From NCBI RefSeq assembly GCF_032854445.1, contig NC_088302.1, positions 22,581,788 to 22,641,787 of the forward strand: DNA of 60,000 nt, in the 5' to 3' direction. The position numbers and the translations under genes are program-made. Every line of letters begins with the position of its first letter. Positions within the stretch are counted from its first letter, which is position 1. The notes under the pieces were generated by a model. The model worked only from the letters and a program-made list of their open reading frames with translations. It did no database searches and was not told the DNA's origin. Shown piece by piece: positions 1 to 9,754 of this stretch. The stretch comes from Liolophura sinensis. Its lineage: Eukaryota > Mollusca > Polyplacophora > Chitonida > Chitonidae.

Positions 1-8
1 ATGAACTG

Positions 9-86
<78 letters not shown>
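9..86. repeat. (CA)n-(TA)n compound microsatellite
   Basis: About 22 bases of AC dinucleotide pass directly into about 56 bases of AT dinucleotide. This is a simple-sequence repeat inside what is probably an endophilin intron. Confidence 0.97.
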
Positions 87-89
<3 letters not shown>

Positions 90-973
90 CACATGTGTGG
101 TGAAATGCATCACATGCAAATCTAAAGGTCATTATTCATGCAGTAAAGGATCTTGTGATATTACAGCATGCTAGTGTGGTGCTTGGGCTTTAGATGGCAA
201 AATCTGAACATCTTCCAATGTCACACAGGCTTTCATTTTGATCATTTTTAACTAGAATTTATATAGATAATTCCCATAGCTTCACTTTACAATAATGACC
301 CAGAATCTTGTTCAAATCCACAAAGCAGTGTGTTTTGACAGCTATAAAACAATGTGTATTCTGTTGTGAAAAAAAAAATATTAGTTTGAATTGGACTTGA
401 GGGAAATCCAAGCAGATTCACCTGGTTTTGGTCTATCAGAGTCATGATGAGAATCAATCAGATTCACGGATTTCTGTCAAGCGGCCAAAAGTAAAGCCCT
501 ATCACATAAAATGTATATAAATGGTTCAACGATATGTATATTACATGCTGCTAGCGCTAAATAACTCTATGTGACCACATGTATATCATGGTATGGCTGT
601 GGAACTTTGTTTTCAAATAAACTGCAATATATTTTCGTATCAAACTTCACTCATAAAGAGTTGGTTGTTATGGACACTACAGCTGGCTAGTACCACAACC
701 ATGTTCTGTGGAGTTGTTGGACCTTCCCTTAAGGTGAAGGCCTAGCACAGGGTTCTGAGTATGGTGTGGTCAAGACCATGCTGCGTATACCATTCAACCT
801 TAGTGTACATGTGTTCCATGTGACCGCCAAGAGTTTCAATTTTTAACCTTCTATGTAAATAAAATATAAAGAATTTTATTTACTGGATGAAAATTTAGAG
901 GCTGAGGTGAACTTTACGAAAAGAATTCTTTTTTAGTCAGGCCTACAGTTCTCCAAAAATACAGTGGAAGACA

Positions 974-1122
974 TGGGCCCAGTTGTTCAGAAGTGTTTGA
1001 AAGTTAAGCCAGGCTTAAATCTTAATACCAGTCTCATCCTAATACAGGGTAAATGGCACTTTAGTCTGGACTAAAGTCAATACCTGGCTTAAGTTCTAAT
1101 ACACTTTTGAACAACTGGGCCA
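974..1122. mobile_element. Hairpin (foldback) MITE-like element
   Basis: The 149-bp segment is nearly self-complementary from end to end. It opens with TGGGCCCAGTTGTTCAGAAG and closes with the complement, CTTTTGAACAACTGGGCCA. Inner arms (AAGCCAGG against CCTGGCTT) also pair, and the centre is the palindrome CTTTAGTC-TG-GACTAAAG. It has no coding capacity. This is the structure of a non-autonomous foldback or MITE element. The superfamily is not assignable, and no clear target duplication was found. Confidence 0.75.
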
Positions 1123-1954
1123 TGGTGTACATGTGCAATTTGTTTTCAAACAGTATACTGTCAGGTACCAAATGCTCATGCTAATGTGGGATGCATAACT
1201 AGCGTAGTGTAAATTTGGCTAAAATTTGTCTTTATACCGGTTGTAGCATACGTCATCTGTGCATGATGTGTATGGATAAACGTTTATATATCTGTGCACA
1301 GGTAGATAACAGATCAAAAGTGCATTGGGAAGAAATGTTTATTGAAATGACATATAATAAATTGCGAATAATTATTCCTTTATGTATGTGTTTTTGATTC
1401 AGCTGCAGGAAGTGGTAATATATATAGATATGAGCAGTCACGTTTGGTTTCATAAATAGTCCTTATTGAGGCATACATGTGTGTGTTATTTAGTTTTGAA
1501 CATATCTATGGTGTACTCCCAGCAAAATCAGTTAATTAGCAGGAAGTTGTGAGAGGACTTTAGAGGTGGGAATAATGCATATGTGTAATTGTTCAGGGTT
1601 GAACCTTTACAATCTGCACACTTGTATAATTCTCACAGTGTTTCATTGAACTTTAAGCAATTCTCATACTTTGTCTTTACAGCATTAAGTTGTCTTAATT
1701 CGTACATAGCTGCATCCCTGACATTTTAAGGAGTAAGCTCTAAATACAACTAATCTAGAGTACATTATTAGCATCATCCTAGAAATTATGATGAAATTTT
1801 TATTCAGTCATGGTAGAAATGTAACCACCCAAAGACATTTTTGCAGTATTTGCTTTTTTTATTGTCAAGTGACTGTCTGCAAATAGAATTCATCTCTCAA
1901 GGCAAATTGTATGCATCTATCATAAGTATTATATATAAATATACATATGCTTAT

Positions 1955-2253
1955 CATGGCATGCTTCACACTTCTGTCAAGGTGGAGTAAAACCATAATA
2001 CATCATTTACATGCTTCACGGTGCTTGGGAAGGTCTGACAGCAACCTCCAGATGGTCAAGGGTTTCAGTCGGGCTCTGCCCTGGTTTCCTCTCACCATAA
2101 TGATATCCACATTCAAATAAGTGAATTATGCTTGAGTACAGCTGGAAACATCACATAAATATATGAATATCGTAAGACATTCACCCATCATGCTTTACAC
2201 TGCCAAGGTTGAGTGACCCATTCATTTACATGCTTCACAAGTGGTGACTAGTT
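1955..2253 (+). repeat. Diverged direct duplication flanking a SINE
   Basis: A segment of about 65 bases at 1955-2022 (GCATGCTTCACACTTCTGTC ... CATTTACATGCTTCAC) recurs in diverged form at about 2188-2240 (CATGCTTTACACTGCCAAGG ... CATTTACATGCTTCAC). The SINE at 2021-2164 lies between the two copies. The copies are too long and too diverged to be a target-site duplication. An older tandem duplication is more likely. Confidence 0.6.
2021..2164 (+). mobile_element. tRNA-derived SINE, 5'-truncated, degenerate
   Basis: The segment matches the body and tail of the SINE seen in full at 15305 and 34550: GGGAAGGTCTGACAGCAACC, then GGGCTCTGCCC, GGTTTCCTCTCACCATAATG, AAGTGAATTATGCTTGAGTA, and an A/T-rich end. 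The tRNA-like head is missing. It is more diverged than the later copies, so it is probably an old insertion. Confidence 0.85.
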
Positions 2254-3292
2254 TTAGGGTTAAATTCTGTTTTTCAGTTGTAGAGATAAAGTATGAAAAG
2301 ACAGTTTCACTGTCATTGTTTACAGGAAACATGTTTTGTCCTCTAATTTCCATGATTTAAGTGTAATTTGCTGAAGAACTTCCACATTTTTTATTCCTGG
2401 TGGTGGGTTTTTGTATTGATTTGGTGTAGGTCCCCATTGTTCAGGGTGCTGGAATTCTAAGTTAAGGAGTTCTTTTTATTTTTTTTTCTAACATTTACAT
2501 TATTTGGCATGTAATAGGTTTTATAAGTTTTGGTGGCATACATATTTTAAAGGCAGTAAATCTTTTTCTTTTTGGTAAAGAAAAAAAAATAATTAATTTT
2601 TTAATCTGTTCATGATTTATGAATGAAAACATGTTTAAAAGCTTTTCAGAAAGTTCAAAATTCGTAAGTTAGATGCCACTTGTAATTTGTGTTTTGTATG
2701 CTTTTACTTGAAGTATATAGAAGAAGAAAATATATAGATACATAAAAGAAAAAATATCTTATATTACAGTCCTGCCCACATGGCATCATGAGAAGTTGCA
2801 TAATGTTTGTTCTTCCTGCTGAGTCCTGCTTAAGGTTCATAACGGATGCTGATGATTTTGATATTTTACATGTAAATAAAAGTACATGTAGAACCATCCA
2901 TGGTTTACATGTTTGAAGCTCTCTCAGGGTGCATTTAATTTGTCAGCAAGCGTGTGTTTGTGAAGTCACTCTCTACGTGCAGTGACTTTCCCAGGCACTT
3001 TTGTGTTCTAATCGTGTAGGAGATAAAATGCACTTTGGAATAACCAAGGAATTGCACAGCATCAGAATTTGGAGAATCGTCATGTTTAGTTATTTTTTTG
3101 TTGTCAAAACTCTCTTATTTTTATTTATTGACTGAATTTCCCGTGATAATGGACATTGCATTTTGAAGGTTATTTCTCATATAAGCTGTAATTTAGTATG
3201 GCCAAGGAGTGCTTTGAATTTCACATTTGTGCCATGGTTATGGTGCAGTGAGAATGTTTTTAAATTATCAAGTCTTTAAATTTATTTTCTAG

Positions 3293-3393
3293 GTTCCAAT
3301 GTTGGTGAAGAAGAAATCCGTATTTCAGAAGAAAAATTTGAAGAATCTAAAGAATTGACAGAAACAGCAATGCATAATTTATTGGAAAATGAT
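3293..3393 (+). CDS. Endophilin-A exon, BAR helix segment
   Basis: This 101-nt exon lies between acceptor TTTATTTTCTAG and donor GTAAGT. It needs one base from the previous exon and ends on a whole codon (GAT). It encodes [20 protein letters not shown] and on to LLEND, matching the final BAR helix region of endophilins. Confidence 0.93.
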
Positions 3394-6300
3394 GTAAGTT
3401 TCGTTAAAAAATAGAAAATCTAGGACTACTCTTGAATGATACTTGGACAACTTTCAAAAACTTTGTAAATCAATTTTTCGTAGCTTTTCGTGTAAATGAC
3501 ATCACTTTATGGCACTATAACCGAGACAACACCATTGAAAGAAGCTAGACACCATTGAAAGAAGCTAGACGCCATTGAAAGAAGCTAGATGCCATTGAAA
3601 GAAGCTAGATGCCATTGAAAGAAGCTAGACGCCATTGAAAGAAGCTAGATGCCATTGAAAGAAGCTAGATGCCCTTGAAAGAAGCTAGACGCTATTGAAA
3701 GAAGCTGGACAACGTCTTTTATGAAATGTAACTGAAGAAGTTTTGTGAAAATAGCACCTGGCTTGTACATTCATACATGTATGTAAAGTGCCTGTTGTAA
3801 TGGTATATTCATATCATAGTTTTCTATTTGCTCCCCCTTTTTTGTTTTGTTTTCTTTAACCTGTATATGTAATGTTCAAGGTCACTGTGAGCTGCATTTT
3901 TCATGTTCATAATCCTTTGTTATGCAATCATGATAGGTAAAATCTCTTTATTGTTCATGAAAAAGGAATGGTCTTGTTTCTAAATTCAAGTAGAACAAGT
4001 GGTCCACAAGTGGTTCAGTAAGCCAGAATACTAGTAGAGGCACAGGCCCAGTTGATTTTGTTCATTCAGTCATAATTGCTTGTCATTTCAGGTAGAGCAA
4101 GTCGCCCAATTGATTTCCTTCATTCAGTCCCAGATGGATTATCATCGTCAAGCGGCTGATGTCCTTTCCTCACTAATGGACACCCTGGAAGACAAGTAAC
4201 TTCATTTATTCAATTGAATTTAAAAATTCCACCCTTTGTGGAATTTTTTGGGGTGAATGTTTAACCTGGGACAAATTCGAAAGAACTTTTACATTTTCAT
4301 TGCTCCAGAAGTGCTCTCTAGTTTAGGAGATTAGATTGAATGTAAGAAATTAATATAACTTCACACAAAACTCTTATTGTGGAACCCCAGCCTTATGTGG
4401 GAAGGTCTGCCAGCATCCTGCAGATGGTTGTGGGTTTTCACCGGACTCTGCCCGGTTTCCTCCCACTGTAATGCTGGCCGTTGTCATATAAGTGAAATAT
4501 TCTTAAGTAGTAGGGCATAACACCAATCAAATAAATAACTAAATAGACTTAATGTGGAACCCATAGGTGGATAAATCAATTAGAATCAAGCAAATTGTGT
4601 GACTTGGAAAAATGCTAACTTGCGGAATCTCTTAAACACTATGTTACAGACGTAATGAGGCTGCCAGCAAACCTAGGACCCTGCACATTCCCAAGCGGGT
4701 GTCGTCCGGCAGGAGGAGCGCGTCACCGTCACCGATGTACGACAACGACTCTGACACGGGCAGCTACACATTCACCTCTAACAATCCTCCCTCCTACTCC
4801 ACAGGTGAGCTTGTTAGCACAACACTGTCTTACTCAAGTACTCTAGTGTCACAGTCTTATGCTCGTTAAAAGACACTTGAAAAGGTGTAAAGGCCTAAGC
4901 CAGGTGGGAGTCTCAGCCTCCCATAAGTATTAACTAGGGTCAGCTGTTCTATTTTCCTCAGCAGGGCTAAACAGGATTACTCGTCTACCTGTACATATAA
5001 TTCAGTTTTTCTGGATTTTCCTAGTTAGCTGTGTGCAAAGAACTGTGGTATTATGGTACATGTATGTTATAGCTGTGTTTTTTTCTACTGGCCTTACTGG
5101 AAAAGAAGTCCATTTGGGATAAATTTAATGGAACAGTGCAGTTCTGTTTGAGATGCTGAGCTGCCTTTTACTCCAGTTTTCATAACTACATTTCTTACAG
5201 TTGATATATGGCGATAAATGTACAAAATGGTTGGCAGTCAGAAGGTATATATGTTCATTTAGAATACAGGTGACAAAGCTTAGACTTTGCCACAAGTCCG
5301 TTTGTTCAATATAGCTTATCATGTGTACAACATGTAAGTGTTGTTTTGTGTATGATACACAGGCACTTTTGATTTCACCGATTTTGGAGGTAAGAGAAAC
5401 CAGAAGAAAAAAGTAGAAATCAAAAACAGACAGCAGCAGCCTGACTGTGCAATCCCCACCTCGCAGCTTTAATTCCAACTATTCCAGACTTTTGTACAAT
5501 ATACAAGTACTGTAATTCTTCAACTTTTTTACAAGTTTGCAAGGTGTTCATTTAAGCACATTCTGAAGGTATTATTTTGTGTGGACTGAAGAAATTATGC
5601 TTTTGAAAGCCCACTTTGAAGCTCAAATTGGCAATGTAATTTTATCTGCAAAACCAGATTAAATATGTAAATAAATTGCACTGAAAGTTGCTCTTTGTAT
5701 GTGAAAAGGTTGAGGAATTAGGGTAATTATCCTTTGAAAGAAGATTTTTTTTTGAATATACTGTATTTCACCTAAAATCTAGCATGTGAAATCGCAATAA
5801 AGGCCATAAAAATGATATTTTTGATGCACCAGCTTCAATATTTATAAAAAGAAGTTAATCCAGCTGCACAAAATTCTGAAGTGACACAAAAAGGTGGATG
5901 AACCCTTCAAAATCAAGCTCAAAAAATGTGGCGCTTGAAAAATGCGGCGCTTGAAAAATGCTAAATTTTAGGTGAAAAATAGCATGTGTTACTCAATGAA
6001 ATACTGGCATACAGCTGTATATACATGTGTCCACAAACTTCTACATAATTATGCAAGTTGATGTACACTATATGTTACTGTGCAGAGACCACTCTGTTTC
6101 ACTCTGAGGAATAGGATTTCAGAGTGGTTATGTGGAAGGAACCTCATTTAGCTGAGTACTGCAGAATTCGATGCTGTGTCATTTAAGTTAGTGGTAGGAA
6201 GAAGGGTTGTTCTGGGTATAAACAGTTGTAGGAAGTGTCATCTAGACTAACACTGGTAGGGCATGTCAGTAAGTCTTTAAATAGTGTTCAGGAGTGTCAT

Positions 6301-9300
6301 ATAGGGTAATAGTGATAGGCCTATAAGGAGTGTCATATAGGGTAGCACTGATAGGCCTATTAGGAGTGTCATATAGGGTATTAAACAGTGGTAGGCCTTT
6401 TAGGATTGTCATATCGGGGAGCAGTGTTGAGAAGTGTAATTAGGTGTTCTCAAATAGTGGTGAGGAGTGTCATAAAGGGTAACAGTGATAGGCCTATGGG
6501 GATTGTCATATCGGGTAGCAGTGATGAGAAATGTAATTAGGTGTTCTCAAATAGTGGTGAGGAGTGTCATAAAGGGTAACAGTGATACAAAGTGTCATTG
6601 AGGGTAACACCAGAAAGTAATGTTGTGGGTTTAAAGAAAAAAAAATGGAAGTCTCATTTGTACCTGTAAAACTAAGTAAAGAGTGAAAACGTTTGCAGTG
6701 CAAACCTAATGCTTCCAATCCATCCAGTTTAGAACTGTTTTCTACTTATATATCTCAAATGATCACGCTACAAACTGATGCTGTAACAATTGTCCTGAAT
6801 TGTTTTGACTAGGCCCAACAGATTATGATGGTAAGTGTATGCACCCGGCATGTGTTATGAGTATAGGCATGAAGCTTGTAGGGGGAGGAAAGGATGGCTG
6901 TTTAGGTTATTGTCTCTGTTTAGGTTATTGTCTCTGTTTAGGTTACTGTCTCTGTTTAGGTTACTGTCTCTGTTTAGGTTACTGTCTGCTTGTCTTTATG
7001 TTGTCATGCAGTAGCTATCAAATAGGCTGTTTCAGAAGGATGCTCAAGGTCACCTTGTCCTACACGGATAAAGATTGTAGCAGTTACATGGACAAGGTCA
7101 TCTGCTTGACAGTTTTCTGATTAGTTTTCTCTTCTTGGGTTAAAGGTCATGTCGTTTTAAGGGGAAAAGGGAAAAGTCACAGAAAATGTAGATGTATTTT
7201 TTTTCTTCCTTTGTTTTTTTTTGGGTTTTTTTTTTTGTCCGTGGGTGTATTGAGGTAGGTGATGGTGTGTAATCCATGTTTTCATATATTCTTGGCCTGA
7301 ATTTTTTATAGAAACTTCTAAATTTACAGTTTTGGTATCAGCATCATCAGCATTAAGAAAAAGAGGTTAAATAATGTCTTATGTCTTTACCATATAGAAG
7401 TTGGTAGTTTCATGTTCTTTAAAAGCATGTATAACGAATATTTCTTGTAGTCTTTTGCTGTATTCATTCATATTGTATCACACTTGCCCACTTTACTTGT
7501 AGTTGCCCACTTTCCAGCCATATTTTTATCAAACTTGCCTATGCATTTAGACAATGCTCTTTACACTCTTGCCTTCAAGCAGCTTATATTAGCTACATGT
7601 TAACTACTAGTACAGCATCATCATCATCATCAGCATCATCATCATCATCAGTGCTGTACCCTCCTTGGCCTTCTAGCATTACCACTCCTGCCCTTTCAGC
7701 CAGAAATCTCATATAAGCAGATCTGTGCTCAATTCCAAGACTAAAACTTTAGAATTGGTGATCCTCATACTCCCTCGGCTTGTGCCAGTGGTAAAGAACA
7801 TGGCAAGTTTAGGTCTGCTTAGTGTCAGTGTTGTACGTGAGGCTGTTTCTCTAAGTGGCCATGACGTTACGCTGGTAACAATTCCAAGAGGGCCTATGCC
7901 GTCAGTATGTGATGTCATGATGATTAGGCCTGCGAAACGCTAGGATCCTTTTGTAAAACTAGGGCCAGATGGGTTGAGTGTTAGGTCTGGTTTACATCAG
8001 GATGTAGCACTTTAAATGGAGACCAGACTTCTTCAAGTAGGCATTATTACAAGGTGGCCAAAATACATGTAATCCTGGAAGAGTTGTTATTTCCCAAGGA
8101 AACAAATAGTCCAAGTGCAGTGGTCTCATAAATAAATCCAGATGTATCACTTATGCTACTATTTGGCTATTAGCACTTCCACATTCCATTTTTATTTTAT
8201 TTATTTATTTTTTTTTTATTGTACTGTATCATTTCGTTTTTTATCACACACATTTTAAAAGCAATATTTATATTATGCTCACTTTGTTTGCACATTTGAA
8301 ACACTTGAAGAAGATGTTTTGATCTTCTCATGTCATATTTGGCCTCAGGTGATCGTGGCCTCGTTTGATATGAAGTACATGAGGTATTCTATGCGTGAAA
8401 TCTTATCACAAGAATTCACGTACTGGAGTTAGCCAGAACCAGGTAGCCATGTTGACGGGACTGGAATGAATGATTAGGCTTTAAGAACCCATTGTACTGG
8501 CTGGAAAAATTTGTGAATATACACCAGCAAGTATATGTACAAAAGCTGTGACTGTCGTGACGAGGAATGAGCAGGTGTGCATAAAACAAAAAAACAAAAA
8601 GAAAATCACAGACATTTGTGACATTGCTCTGCTTAGCTGTGTTGCTAGCTTACACACAATACCCACCTGTATATGGATGTCTTGTATTACTCGGTAGTTA
8701 ACTGCAACTTTCAGCCTCAAGAGATATTTATCTGTGTCAGCAGGTGCAGATTGAATTGTATGAACTAAGAATTCGACTATTTTCTCTATATCTCAATGTG
8801 TGCACACGTCAGCAAGGAATTCCCACTGATTTGAAGTTTGTGACACCCAAGTGTGAACATATTGGTGAAGAATCATGGAAGAACATTTGGAATATGTACT
8901 TTTTCATTTCCACCATTTAGAAGTAATTTGCACTCGGTGATTCTGTTCTTGTGTATGAGTACAGTAGGATATTAAATGCCAGAATCTTCTCTGATACCCA
9001 GATTTTCCTCTGCAGTCTTCGCTTTCCCATATTTTATTTGCATATTTATTTCTAATGATTACCATGATTTGTATATTTTTATACTGTACTAAATATTAAG
9101 GTGAGATCGATATTAGCTGATAATGCACAAAATTTATTAAGGTAAGTTCAAATGCAGAAAATTTCGTATGATGGTTTCATTTAAGACTTTTGGCAAACAT
9201 ACCTGAGGTTTTTAAGGAAAAATAACATATAAAAGTAGGTCATTTTTCAGAAAATTATTCTGGTGTTGAAATGCGCAAACTGTGAACTTTAATTGAAAGA

Positions 9301-9754
9301 ATATAGAGCACTTTAGCTTGTGTCGAAAAGCATTCTGACCATTTTAAACATTTACAAAAAACTGAACATTCCAGTTTAACCTTGTTAGTTTCATTTACAC
9401 ATAATGTGACAGGTACAGTTAGCTGGTTAAGTAAAAAAATGAGAAGAAAAAAATCACAAAATCCAGTAGCATATCTAGACATAAATTATTGGGAACACCA
9501 AGTGATGGGCATCTAGCAGTTTTGTTTGAATGCTTTTATTGTCGTTTGCAGCTCCCAATAATTCCAATAGACAGAAAGCTTGCTGCAAGGCACTGTACGA
9601 TTTCGAACCAGAAAACGAGGGTGAGTTGGGTTTCAAAGAAGGTGACATCCTGACACTGACAAGCCGTATAGACGAGAACTGGTTCGAGGGATCCATCAAT
9701 GGCGTCAGCGGTTTCTTCCCCCAGAACTACGTTGAGGTCCTGGTGGATTTGTAA
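3293..9754 (+). CDS. Endophilin-A (SH3GL-type), 3' half, partial
   Basis: Exons join as 3293-3393, 4092-4195, 4650-4804, (6813-6830) and 9552-9754. Phases agree throughout, giving 186 residues, or 192 with the 18-nt exon. The first exon opens inside a codon, so the N-terminal BAR part is outside the window. The first two exons encode the end of the BAR domain ([20 protein letters not shown], then [12 protein letters not shown]). The third encodes a basic, Ser/Pro-rich linker ending in a run of polar residues. The last encodes a full SH3 domain: [19 protein letters not shown], the binding-groove Trp in ENWFEG, and [10 protein letters not shown] just before the stop. Endophilin-A binds curved membrane and recruits dynamin and synaptojanin through its SH3 domain during endocytosis. 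The family is certain. Which vertebrate paralogue it matches is not meaningful for an invertebrate gene. Confidence 0.95.
3531..3710 (+). repeat. 20-bp minisatellite, nine units
   Basis: Nine consecutive 20-bp units of the form GCCATTGAAAGAAGCTAGAY run without indels, with only scattered base changes. The array lies in the 698-bp endophilin intron, 137 bp after the donor at 3394. It is purely intronic, since the units lie between a clear donor and a clear acceptor. Confidence 0.98.
4092..4195 (+). CDS. Endophilin-A exon, end of BAR domain
   Basis: This 104-nt exon follows acceptor CATTTCAG and ends at donor GTAAC, with two bases of a split Lys codon. It encodes [20 protein letters not shown] and on to DTLED. 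This corresponds to the vertebrate stretch in which a residue pair EQV is followed by a Gln-rich helix and YHKQA. Confidence 0.94.
4389..4545 (+). mobile_element. tRNA-derived SINE, 5'-truncated, in endophilin intron
   Basis: GTGGGAAGGTCTGCCAGCAT, GGACTCTGCCCGGTTTCCTC, CACTGTAATGCTGGCC, AAGTGAAATATTCTTAAGTA and AACACCAATCAAATAAATAA occur in the family's order. It makes up about a third of the 454-bp intron between the exons at 4092 and 4650. The tRNA head is absent. Confidence 0.92.
4650..4804 (+). CDS. Endophilin-A exon, Ser/Pro-rich linker
   Basis: This 155-nt exon runs from acceptor TATGTTACAG to donor GTGAGC. It completes the split Lys codon and ends with one base (G) of the next codon. 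The product is basic at first ([20 protein letters not shown]), then acidic and polar ([20 protein letters not shown]). This is the low-complexity linker between BAR and SH3. The basic Arg/Ser stretch is a plausible phosphorylation target, which is an inference. Confidence 0.9.
5508..5725 (+). repeat. Dispersed repeat 'R1', 3' half
   Basis: About 218 bp (CTGTAATTCTTCAACTTTTT ... GTTGAGGAATTAGGG) closely matches 41869-42082 in the same orientation. Shared blocks include GTTTGCAAGGTGTTCATT, CATTCTGAAGG, TGACTGA-AAATTATR and GTGAAAAGGTTGAGGAATTA. I see no ORF or terminal repeat. It lies in the large endophilin intron. Confidence 0.8.
5757..6012. mobile_element. Inverted-repeat element (candidate non-autonomous DNA transposon)
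   Basis: The left part has ATACTGTATTTCACCTAAAA, then TCTAGCATG. The right part carries the complement: ATGCTAAATTTTAGGTGAAA, then AATAGCATG and AATGAAATACTGGCAT. The arms are imperfect and about 190 bp apart. The interior holds a short local duplication (GCGCTTGAAAAATG, twice). It resembles a short non-coding DNA transposon. Ends and target duplication are not defined. Confidence 0.5.
6181..6610. repeat. Complex minisatellite with 97-bp higher-order unit
   Basis: Variants of AGGAGTGTCATATAGGGTA and CAGTGATAGGCCTAT alternate across the region. Two consecutive copies of a 97-bp compound unit are visible (GTAATTAGGTGTTCTCAAAT begins at 6436 and again at 6533). The array sits about 200 bp upstream of the microexon at 6813. 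Confidence 0.9.
6813..6830 (+). CDS. Candidate 18-nt endophilin microexon
   Basis: GCCCAACAGATTATGATG lies exactly between an acceptor (TTGTTTTGACTAG) and a near-consensus donor (GTAAGTG). The upstream exon ends in phase 1 and the final exon starts in phase 1. An 18-nt insert therefore keeps the frame and adds six residues (Gly-Pro-Thr-Asp-Tyr-Asp) before the SH3 exon. Skipping it also keeps the frame. Its existence is inferred from splice signals and phase only. An insert this small next to the SH3 domain would suit cell-type-specific splicing. Confidence 0.6.
6899..6987 (+). repeat. 18-bp tandem repeat, about five units
   Basis: Units of TGTTTAGGTTAYTGTCTC repeat about five times with almost no divergence. 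The array starts 68 nt after the end of the candidate microexon. Each unit contains TTTAGG and TGTCTC, so the array could bind splicing factors. That is speculative. Confidence 0.96.
7616..7650. repeat. CAT/CAG trinucleotide repeat
   Basis: An interrupted run of CAT triplets with CAG interruptions lies in the large endophilin intron. No splice context suggests it is coding. Confidence 0.9.
7680..7945. other. Higher-GC intronic block of unknown nature
   Basis: This stretch is visibly less AT-rich than its surroundings and is open on both strands for about 70 codons (7725-7943 on +, 7709-7918 on -). Neither product resembles a known protein. CRE-like motifs (TGACGTTACG, TGATGTCATGATG) occur within it. 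It could be an intronic regulatory block, an old repeat, or chance. Confidence 0.35.
9552..9754 (+). CDS. Endophilin-A last coding exon, SH3 domain
   Basis: The exon starts after acceptor GTCGTTTGCAG. The base G left over from the previous coding exon makes Ala with CT. It encodes [20 protein letters not shown] and onwards to NYVEVLVDL, then TAA at 9752-9754. The whole SH3 domain is in one exon: ALYDF strand, acidic RT loop (EPENEGEL), Trp of ENWFEG, and the PxNYVE motif. These are the residues that contact proline-rich ligands. The protein ends within a few residues of the domain, as in other endophilins. Confidence 0.97.

Larger units (their letters stand above)
87..3292 (+). other. Upstream intron of the endophilin gene, no coding exon seen
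   Basis: This stretch ends at a good splice acceptor (TTTATTTTCTAG) at 3292. The exon that follows opens inside a codon, so an earlier coding exon must exist. I saw nothing here resembling the preceding BAR-domain residues, so that exon probably lies left of the window. Contents are AT-rich DNA, a hairpin element at 974-1122, a SINE fragment at 2021-2164 with duplicated flanks, and scattered TACATGTA palindromes. Confidence 0.6.

Noticed and set aside
87-3292. Search for the preceding endophilin BAR exon
   Set aside because: No segment encoding the expected basic and acidic helix residues with flanking splice sites was found, so that exon is placed outside the window.
3531-3710. Possible CRISPR-like or coding repeat
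   Set aside because: Units are contiguous with no spacers and lie between a clear donor and acceptor of an animal gene, so it is an intronic minisatellite.
5125-5478. 117-codon - strand ORF in the endophilin intron
   Set aside because: No family match and low-complexity aromatic runs. Antisense to an intron.
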